DNA from: JTS-RE9 sp964649195
GTDB lineage: Bacteria > Planctomycetota > Phycisphaerae > Phycisphaerales > Phycisphaeraceae
Assembly: GCA_964649195.1 (NCBI GenBank)
Contig: CAZYPK010000170.1
Coordinates: 1 to 10,935 of the forward strand
DNA length: 10,935 bases
Direction of reading: 5' to 3'
Part shown: positions 1 through 5,195 of the stretch, piece by piece
Layout of the letters: every line of letters begins with the position of its first letter
Position numbering within the stretch: the stretch's first letter is position 1
Notes under the pieces: model-generated
Seen by the model: only the letters and a program-made list of their open reading frames with translations
Told to the model about the DNA's origin: nothing
Database searches by the model: none
Made by a program: the position numbers and the translations under genes

Positions 1-52
1 CGTTCCTCGAAGATAGAGGAAGAACGCTTGAGCGGGTGATAAATTGCTGTGT

Positions 53-795
53 TTAGAGGTTAAGGGAGAGAGCTTGGAAGTCGTGGCCGTAATTGAGGAA
101 AATGCCGTCTAACGCGCCGGCCCAACCCATAATTTTTTGCTTTGTATCGCCGACAGCAACGACCCGAGTGCCTGTCCCCTGGAACGCGTTCAGCACGAGC
201 GAATACTGATGCTGTGTGCAGTCTTGGAACTCATCGAGGAAGACGTCGGTATAGGTGTCGCGAATTGAATTTTGCGCGACCACGCACCCGCTGACGATGT
301 CACTCGCGAGGGGCACCATGTCATTGAAAGTGATCTGAGTCCGCGAAATCCGGTTCGAGCCAATTGCGTAGTCCTCATTGAGGGCGTCTTGCCCCTGAAG
401 GTGGGTTCGGAAAATATCAATCAACCGTTTGGCGAACGCGTGGAACGTGTAGCTATCAAATCGTGATGCCAATTGATGCCCGCATCGGATAGTGACACGC
501 GATTTCAAGTTCTCACTTGCGTCCTTCTTGAATGAGATCGCCAGAATCCGCTTCGGATAAGGACAAGCTCCGGTGCGCAGCAGGAAGTCTGCTCTCTGCG
601 CAAGTGTTTCGGTTTTGCCAGCGCCCGGGCCAGCCAAAAGCGCAACACACCCGGATTGCGATTTGACGGCCCTTTCGGCGTTAGGTTCGAGACCTCAAGC
701 TTGAAGTCGCATTCTGCGATCTCAAAACATCCCTTGTGACCCGTCCCCGTTTTGCCGACTCCGCTTTCAGGAGTTTCTTCATTGGGCACCTCCAT
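53..795 (-). pseudogene. UvrD/Rep-type (SF1) helicase, frameshifted and truncated
   Basis: This is the remnant of a superfamily 1 ATP-dependent DNA helicase. The N-terminal stretch begins at ATG 795-793, overlaps the end of the DUF4411 gene by 17 bases, and reads to a Q-motif-like SNLTP. There the frame breaks (about 674-678). Reading on one frame over gives ERAVKSQSG and then LLAGPGAGKT (Walker A). After that come ILAISFKKDAS (motif Ia), YTFHAF (Ib), FLDEFQD (Walker B) and VAVGDTKQKIMGW (motif III). One extra base would restore the family's typical LTPE(Q)RAV, so a 1-base deletion is the simplest reading. The frame ends at 53-55, just where motif IV and the second RecA domain should begin. 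Bases 1-52 show no convincing continuation in any frame. About 247 residues remain, against more than 600 in complete family members. GC content looks lower than in the genes upstream. A sequencing error could explain the frameshift but not the early stop. Confidence 0.8.
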
Positions 796-1294
796 TTCCG
801 GCCAGTTGCTGAAGCACGAACCGCGCCCGTTCAGCGCGGAGCATCTGCCACGGCGTCATGTACTTCACCTTGAGCGCGACGCAGACACTGGGAATCTTCA
901 CGCGGTTGACCGAGTTCTCCGGCTTCTCGTGCGTGATGACGGTGTGGCCGCCCGCCAGCGCCTGGGACACGACGAAATAGTCGGAGCAGCCGAGGAAGGT
1001 CTGTTTGGCGGCGGACGTGTAAGTCTGGTGGTCGTTGATCCACTGCGTTACCCGGCCGAGCGCGGGCAGATCGGTCTCGACGGGTGTGATGAAGAAATCC
1101 TCACCGCGAGCTTTGGCCCAAGCAGCGAGATCGTCCTCACCGGCGACAAGGTCATCATAAACCGCTTCGATGCTCAGGAGCTTGCCTGCGACGTTGGCTT
1201 GAATGAGCCAGTCCCAGAAGGCGGGGCAGAAGTCCATGCCGTAGTGCAGGTTCTTGGCCGCGATCAGGATGTCGGTGTCAATCAGGTAGGCCAT
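779..1294 (-). CDS. DUF4411 family PIN-like protein, probable toxin/nuclease
   Basis: This 171-residue protein matches the DUF4411 pattern, a family in the PIN-like nuclease clan. Visible features are the opening YLIDTDILIAAKNLHYG with acidic residues D6 and D8, the FCPAFWDWL segment (22-30), SIEAVYDDL (41-49), D105 in the SDYFVVSQAL segment, and THEKPEN followed by KIPSVC near residue 135. These fit the acidic pocket of PIN-type RNases, although activity is not proven for this family. The start codon shares one base with the stop of the ImmA-type gene (TGATG), so the two are translationally coupled. The pairing of a DUF4411 protein with an HTH-ImmA protein resembles a toxin-antitoxin pair: I infer that this protein is the toxic partner. 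The helicase reading frame begins inside its 3' end. Confidence 0.85.
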   Translation of the reverse strand: MAYLIDTDILIAAKNLHYGMDFCPAFWDWLIQANVAGKLLSIEAVYDDLVAGEDDLAAWAKARGEDFFITPVETDLPALGRVTQWINDHQTYTSAAKQTFLGCSDYFVVSQALAGGHTVITHEKPENSVNRVKIPSVCVALKVKYMTPWQMLRAERARFVLQQLAGNGGAQ

Positions 1295-2445
1295 CAGACG
1301 GCAACCCCCACGTGATGGCCCAGGTCGGTGAAGGTGGACATTTTGCGGCAGCCGAGCAGGCGGAAGGCTTCGGTGAAGGTGGATCGGCCTTCGAGGGCGG
1401 AGGTGACGATGGCGCGGGTGAAGCGATGGCTGACGCGGGAGGCGGTCGTGCGGTAGTAGTCACCGCCGCCGGTCTTCTGCGCCATGATCGCCATCAGGCG
1501 TCGGACTTCGGTTTGGTAAAGGGTCCAGAACCGATCGCGGCTCAGGCCGCCGGCATCGTGCATACGCCGCAGGATGACGAGCGTGCTGACCTTGAAGATG
1601 CGGGCGAGTCGCCGCGTTTCGTCGAGCGCGTCGGCTTTGAGGTTGTAATCTTTCTGAAAAACATCGAGCGGGACGAGCACTTCCGCCGCGACACGATCGC
1701 ACCACTTCTCGACCAGGTTTGTCGAAACGGAGGCGACCGTTGCATCGGAGAGCGCGGATTGGCCGAGCCAGAGATGGGCCAGTTCGTGGGCGAGGGTGAA
1801 CATCCGGGCGGACTTGGTGTCCGAGCCGTTGATGAAGATGAGCGGGGCCAGCCTGTCGCTGAGCGCGAAGCCTCGGAACTCGGCGGTGTCGAGCTTGCGG
1901 GTGTTGTTGCCGCCGACCACGCCGCTGACCATGACGAGGATGCCGGCATCGTCAGCGAGCTGGATGAACTGGCGAAGGGCCTCTTCCCAGGATTTCAGAC
2001 CTTTCCTGACAGACACATCGAACTCAAGGGTGGACCGGATGGTGTTAGCGATGGTGCTGATGTCCGACTGTGTGGAGGCAGTGCCGACGTATTGCAGCGG
2101 CTCGGCTCCGTTGGCACGGGCGTAATTGATGTACCAGTCCTGGCGCTGCTGGCAGAGATAGATGGTGTCGAGCAGGTCCGGCGAGGGTTCTTCGGGCTGC
2201 TGTCCGTCGAAGGTGCGAAAGTCGGGGATGGGAACGGAGAGCCTGGGCGGCTCGCTGAGGAAGAAGCAGCCGATGGCGGTGTGCGTTGCGCGCGCGAAGT
2301 TTTGGAGTTGCCTGAATGTCGGATGAAGCGAGCCGGCCAACCACTCATCGAACTTGGAGAAGCGAGAACGAAGCGCGTCCGGCGCGACGCCGGCGCGGTC
2401 GGCAGCCCATTGAAGGAGGTGAGGTTGGACGGAGACACGTGTCAT
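1294..2445 (-). CDS. HTH plus ImmA/IrrE family metallopeptidase
   Basis: This 383-residue protein belongs to the COG2856/DUF955 (ImmA/IrrE) group. Residues 1-65 are the XRE-like region usual at the N-terminus of this group (LLQWAADRAGV, then HPTFRQLQNFA and FFLSEPP). The catalytic zinc-binding motif HELAH lies at 220-224, and the downstream helix VEKWCDRVAAEVLVP (245-259) supplies the likely third ligand, E246. Relatives such as ImmA and IrrE cleave repressors to start mobile-element or damage responses, and others act as antitoxins. Length and motifs look intact. The gene starts 15 bases after the methyltransferase stop and is coupled to DUF4411 downstream, so it is an operon member. No clear ribosome-binding site precedes ATG 2445. 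Its likely role is regulator or antitoxin for the DUF4411 protein, and possibly for the whole operon. That role is inferred from gene order. Confidence 0.88.
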   Translation of the reverse strand: MTRVSVQPHLLQWAADRAGVAPDALRSRFSKFDEWLAGSLHPTFRQLQNFARATHTAIGCFFLSEPPRLSVPIPDFRTFDGQQPEEPSPDLLDTIYLCQQRQDWYINYARANGAEPLQYVGTASTQSDISTIANTIRSTLEFDVSVRKGLKSWEEALRQFIQLADDAGILVMVSGVVGGNNTRKLDTAEFRGFALSDRLAPLIFINGSDTKSARMFTLAHELAHLWLGQSALSDATVASVSTNLVEKWCDRVAAEVLVPLDVFQKDYNLKADALDETRRLARIFKVSTLVILRRMHDAGGLSRDRFWTLYQTEVRRLMAIMAQKTGGGDYYRTTASRVSHRFTRAIVTSALEGRSTFTEAFRLLGCRKMSTFTDLGHHVGVAV

Positions 2446-2460
2446 GTTTTCGCATTGATT

Positions 2461-4227
2461 CTATCGGTTGCCGCCGTAGCCAAGGCCTTCCAGATTTTGT
2501 TTGATCGTCTTCTCCAACTTCGCCGACTCGGCGAATTGGGCGTGCAGTTCAGCAACGAGGCGTGGCATCTTCTCCTCGAAGGGTTCGCCATCGTCTTCGA
2601 CTTCCTCGGCACCGACGTAGCGGCCGGGGGTGAGGACGTGGCCGTGGGCGACGATCTCTTCGGTGGTGGCGGATTTGCAGAAGCCCGGCACATCGGCATA
2701 CGGAGCGATATCAGATTTGCGATTGGAGATTTGAGAATCGCCGCGCCAGGTGTGGTAGGTGGTGATGATCTTTTCGAGGTCGGCTTCGGTCAGTTCGCGG
2801 TGGACACGGTCGATGAGCGTGCCTAGTTTGCGGGCGTCGATGAAGAGGGTTTGTTTGCGGCTATCAGCACCGGAAGTTTTTGAGCCAGGGATTTTGCGTT
2901 TGTCGCGGCGGAGGAACCAGAGGCAGACGGGAATCTGGGTGGAGTAGAAGAGCTGGCCGGGGAGAGCGACCATGCAATCGACGAGGTCGGCATCAATGAT
3001 GGCGCGGCGGATGTCGCCTTCGCCGGACTGGTTGGAGGACATGGAGCCGTTGGCGAGGACGAACCCGGCCATGCCCTGGGGGGAGAGGTGATGGATGAAA
3101 TGCTGGACCCAGGCGAAGTTGGCGTTGCCCTTGGGCGGGACGCCGTGCTGCCAGCGGACATCATCATCCTTGCGGAACCAGTCGGAATCGTTGAAGGGCG
3201 GGTTGGCCAGGACGAAATCGGCGCGGAGGTCGGGGTGCAGATCGCGGCGAAAGGTGTCGGCATTTTCGGGGCCGAAGTCAGCCTCGATGCCGCGCAGGGC
3301 GAGGTTCATGACAGCGAGGCGGCGGGTGGTGGGGTTGGATTCTTGGCCGTAGATGGAGATGTCGCCGAACTTGCCGCCGTGGGCCTCCACGAATTTTTCG
3401 GACTGGACGAACATGCCGCCCGAGCCGCAGCAGGGATCGTAGATGCGGCCCTTGTAGGGAGCGAGCATCCCCACGAGGAGGCGGACGACGCAGGATGGCG
3501 TGTAGAACTGGCCACCGTTCTTGCCCTCGGCGGAAGCGAACTGGGTGAGGAAGTATTCGAAGACGCGGCCGAGCAGGTCCTTGGAACGGTTGGCGACATC
3601 GACGAGTTGGATGGAGGCGATGAGGTCGATGAGTTCGCCCAGGCGGTGCTTATCGAGATCGGCGCGGCCGTAGTTTTTGTTGAGCGCGCCTTTGAGGCGC
3701 GGGTTGTCGCGTTCGAGGGCGACCATGGCGTCGTCCACATCCTTGCCGATGGAGGGCAGCTTGGCGCGGGATTGCAGATGCGCCCAGCGGGCCTCCTTGG
3801 GGACCGAATAGTCGCGGCGCAGATTAGCGATCCGTTCGACATACTCGGCCGCATACGGACTGTGCGGTCCAACCTCCACGGCGACTTCATGGACGCCCCG
3901 GCGAACCGCATCCGCGATTAACAGGCTTTCCGGCAGCCAACAGGGTTCACCGCGATTGATCGAGAGCGGAATGACCGGCTCGGGCGCGATGCAGTTCATC
4001 TGTCCGAACTGAGGCCCGAACGCGCCGATCCGCAGGGCGAACTGGTACTTGGCGATGACATTCTCCCACAACCGTTCCAGCAGGGCGCTGGCGGCGCGGG
4101 CTTTCGTTTCGTCCGTGCCCAACAGGAATTTCTTTGGGACGAGCTGGCCGCAGTCATCCACCACCTTGCCGATCGTGCGGTGGAAGCGGCCCTTGTATGA
4201 ACTGAGCTGTTTGACGCGGTACGCCAT
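2461..4227 (-). CDS. hsdM: Type I restriction-modification methyltransferase (HsdM), chimeric N-terminus
   Basis: This 588-residue protein is an N6-adenine DNA methyltransferase of the type I M-subunit kind. From VPKEARW (residue 142) to the end it is textbook HsdM: NPRLKGALNKNYG, GRVFEYFLTQFA, GGQFYTP, the SAM-binding DPCCGSGGMFVQSE (264-277), the catalytic ANPPF (341-345), and the C-terminal HGHVLTPGRYVGAEE. The first ~141 residues do not fit: the usual HsdM helical start (LW..AD.LR...EYK..VLGLIFLKYISD) is absent. In its place are FHRTIGKVVDDCGQLVPKKF and LLGTDETKARAASALLERLW, resembling the N-terminal region of planctomycete-type integrases (from memory, unverified). Residues 498-509 (around SQISNRKSDI) look like an in-frame repeat-derived insertion. 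HsdM normally needs HsdS for DNA recognition, and none is seen here. Whether the chimera is active is uncertain. It is the first gene of the operon. Confidence 0.87.
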   Translation of the reverse strand: MAYRVKQLSSYKGRFHRTIGKVVDDCGQLVPKKFLLGTDETKARAASALLERLWENVIAKYQFALRIGAFGPQFGQMNCIAPEPVIPLSINRGEPCWLPESLLIADAVRRGVHEVAVEVGPHSPYAAEYVERIANLRRDYSVPKEARWAHLQSRAKLPSIGKDVDDAMVALERDNPRLKGALNKNYGRADLDKHRLGELIDLIASIQLVDVANRSKDLLGRVFEYFLTQFASAEGKNGGQFYTPSCVVRLLVGMLAPYKGRIYDPCCGSGGMFVQSEKFVEAHGGKFGDISIYGQESNPTTRRLAVMNLALRGIEADFGPENADTFRRDLHPDLRADFVLANPPFNDSDWFRKDDDVRWQHGVPPKGNANFAWVQHFIHHLSPQGMAGFVLANGSMSSNQSGEGDIRRAIIDADLVDCMVALPGQLFYSTQIPVCLWFLRRDKRKIPGSKTSGADSRKQTLFIDARKLGTLIDRVHRELTEADLEKIITTYHTWRGDSQISNRKSDIAPYADVPGFCKSATTEEIVAHGHVLTPGRYVGAEEVEDDGEPFEEKMPRLVAELHAQFAESAKLEKTIKQNLEGLGYGGNR

Positions 4228-4250
4228 AGGGATCCCTCAAGGCCCTATGG
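4224..4250 (-). promoter_or_regulatory. Inverted repeat spanning the hsdM start codon
   Basis: A perfect 8-bp inverted repeat (CCATAGGG on the minus strand, 4250-4243, and CCCTATGG, 4231-4224) has an 11-base spacer that contains GAGGG, the only Shine-Dalgarno-like stretch before ATG 4227. In RNA the right arm would pair over the AUG itself and leave the ribosome-binding site in the loop. In DNA it could be an operator for the operon's HTH protein. Both readings are inferred. Confidence 0.5.
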
Positions 4251-4258
4251 TAGCACTC

Positions 4259-4315
4259 AAATCGTCAACTAGGGAGGTGAAATTATCAACTAAATTATCA
4301 CTCAAATCGTCAATT
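4259..4315. repeat. Short direct repeats AAAT(C/T)(G/A)TCAACT upstream of hsdM
   Basis: Four related 11-12-base units start at 4259, 4280, 4292 and 4304, so the last three are spaced exactly one 12-bp period apart. A fifth unit, aaatcgtcaaaa, lies at 4403-4414 and abuts the 3' end of tRNA-Ala. On the minus strand each reads TTGA(C/T)(G/A)ATTT, which also contains promoter-like TTGACG and GATAAT strings. Possible roles are operator iterons for the HTH-ImmA protein, arm-type binding sites of an integrase, or part of the hsdM promoter. Confidence 0.6.
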
Positions 4316-4341
4316 TGGCCCATTCGCCATGCTTCAATCTC

Positions 4342-4385
4342 GCCTTGAAATCACACGATGTTCGCAAGTCGTGTGATTTCAAGGC
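4342..4385. repeat. Perfect 17-bp inverted repeat with a 10-base loop
   Basis: The arms at 4342-4358 and 4369-4385 are exactly complementary. The loop (tgttcgcaag, 4359-4368) contains TTCGCAA, the full anticodon loop of the neighbouring tRNA-Ala but on the opposite strand. No T-run follows on either strand, so it is a poor intrinsic terminator, although it could still end the tRNA transcript. It lies between the tRNA gene and the hsdM upstream repeats. Confidence 0.7.
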
Positions 4386-4414
4386 TCTCCGCGCCCTACC
4401 CGAAATCGTCAAAA

Positions 4415-4487
4415 TGGAGCCGATGGGGATCGAACCCACAACCTCTGCATTGCGAACGCAGCGCTCTCCCAATTGAGCTACGGCCCC
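4415..4487 (-). tRNA. tRNA-Ala, anticodon CGC
   Basis: This is a 73-base cloverleaf. The acceptor stem GGGGCCG/CGGCTCC includes the G3-U70 wobble pair that marks alanine tRNAs. The anticodon stem-loop is CTGCG-TTCGCAA-TGCAG, giving anticodon CGC, which reads GCG. The T-loop GGTTCGATCC is normal, and the discriminator base is A. CCA is not encoded. Proteins read across this gene on either strand are artefacts of the tRNA sequence. Confidence 0.97.
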
Positions 4488-4503
4488 TTCACGGAGAAGG
4501 AAG

Positions 4504-4532
4504 ATCATATCGGCTCGATACGCCCGGGGCAA
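4504..4532 (-). promoter_or_regulatory. Promoter of tRNA-Ala
   Basis: On the minus strand, TTGCCC (4532-4527) and TATGAT (4509-4504) are separated by exactly 17 bases. The -10 box ends 16 bases before the tRNA 5' end. This is a good sigma-70-type match. The MITE-like element begins only about 30 bp upstream of the -35 box. Confidence 0.6.
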
Positions 4533-4558
4533 CTGCCCGCTGTCAACCGCTCGCTGTT

Positions 4559-4712
4559 AAAATGTCGGCTCATGTACCGAATGTGGTGCCAAGCCCGATG
4601 GCGAGGGCCGCCGAGCCGTCGGGGTATTCTGTGCGCGGCGCCGATACCCCGACGGCTCGCCAAGCCTCGCCATCGGGCTTGGCACCACATTCGGTACATG
4701 AGCCAAAATGTC
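4559..4712. mobile_element. MITE-like palindromic element with 8-bp target duplication
   Basis: The 138-bp element at 4567-4704 is nearly all inverted repeat. A 40-bp perfect outer arm (4567-4606 and 4665-4704, starting GGCTCATGTACCGAATG) is followed by a 5 x 5-base mismatch, then a 16-bp inner arm (4612-4627 and 4644-4659) and a 16-base loop. It is flanked on both sides by the same 8 bases in the same direction, aaaatgtc (4559-4566 and 4705-4712), as expected of a target-site duplication made by a transposase supplied elsewhere. It encodes no protein of its own. Eight-base duplications are made by several IS families, so the parent cannot be named. A transcript would fold into a very stable hairpin. 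Confidence 0.82.
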
Positions 4713-4717
4713 TAATC

Positions 4718-4804
4718 GGGACTTCTGAATAACCCCCGATGTATCGTGAACCAGGGAATTGCGAAGCCGCAGGCGGTTTGGGCGTGAGGTTATTCAGGAA
4801 TTCC
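4718..4804. repeat. Second inverted-repeat unit, about 87 bp
   Basis: Terminal 17-base arms (4718-4734 and 4788-4804) match at 13 of 17 positions. The inner ten, CTGAATAACC / GGTTATTCAG, are perfect. No flanking direct repeat is obvious. It lies 5 bp past the MITE-like element and may be another small non-autonomous element or a degenerate one. Confidence 0.4.
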
Positions 4805-4997
4805 AAACGATAGTTGTCAGCAAGGTTCCCCATTGATATCATGCCGCCCGGATTGAGCGTCTAGGCGGTCGCCTCAAAGGGTGGCGGGGCGGCCAGATGG
4901 GGTTTGGGCCAGGCACTTTAAGCCTCGTAAAAGGTGGAACCGGTGAATGGTCAGGCGAGATTGCCAAGGCAATGCACGACAATGAAATGTGGCGACC

Positions 4998-5003
4998 TAT
5001 AAT
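4998..5003 (+). promoter_or_regulatory. -10 box of tRNA-Arg
   Basis: A perfect TATAAT ends 15 bases before the tRNA 5' end. A matching -35 box is not clear; tgcacg at 4973-4978 is a weak candidate with a long, 19-base spacer. Confidence 0.55.
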
Positions 5004-5018
5004 GTAAATGATCGTTTT

Positions 5019-5092
5019 GCACCCGTAGCTCAATTGGATAGAGCGGCGGCCTACGGAGCCGCAGGTTGAAGGTTCGAGTCCTTCCGGGTGTA
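5019..5092 (+). tRNA. tRNA-Arg, anticodon ACG
   Basis: This is a 74-base cloverleaf. The acceptor stem GCACCCG/CGGGTGT opens with a G1-U72 wobble, the D-arm is TAGCTCAATTGGATAGAGC, the anticodon stem-loop is GCGGC-CTACGGA-GCCGC (anticodon ACG, normally edited to ICG by TadA), and the T-arm contains GGTTCGAGTCC. The discriminator base is A. CCA is not encoded. Confidence 0.97.
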
Positions 5093-5195
5093 TTGTCAGT
5101 CCTTTCGGTGCGTCAGCCATTTTTTGAATTTTTGTCCGGGTATTGACGCCATTGTGTTCGGCGCTGTCGTTTTCGATCATTCATGGAGTTTTTGC

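Larger units (their letters stand above)
4488..5018. other. Noncoding stretch between the two tRNA genes
   Basis: This 531-bp stretch holds the tRNA-Ala promoter, the MITE-like element, the second inverted-repeat unit and the tRNA-Arg promoter. From 4805 to about 4990 I see no gene, RNA or repeat that I can support. The open frames that cross it run into the tRNA antisense sequence and show no codon bias or family features. Confidence 0.7.

Noticed and set aside
1312..2826. 504-residue plus-strand open frame
   Set aside because: It is a shadow of the GC-rich ImmA and HsdM genes: glycine/alanine/valine/glutamate-rich, with no family features.
4342..4385. Classic intrinsic terminator for tRNA-Ala
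   Set aside because: The stem is strong, but no T-run follows on either strand, so I list it as an inverted repeat only.
4302..4532. Minus-strand frame reading VAQLGERCVRNAEVVGSIPIGS
   Set aside because: This is the well-known spurious translation of a tRNA gene; it lies on tRNA-Ala.
4358..4732. Plus-strand frame reading WGSNPQPLHCERSALPIELR
   Set aside because: It is the antisense of tRNA-Ala continuing through the palindromic element, with no domain.
4839..5180. Minus-strand frame reading GLEPSTCGSVGRRSIQLSYGCK
   Set aside because: It is the antisense of tRNA-Arg, a common false protein.
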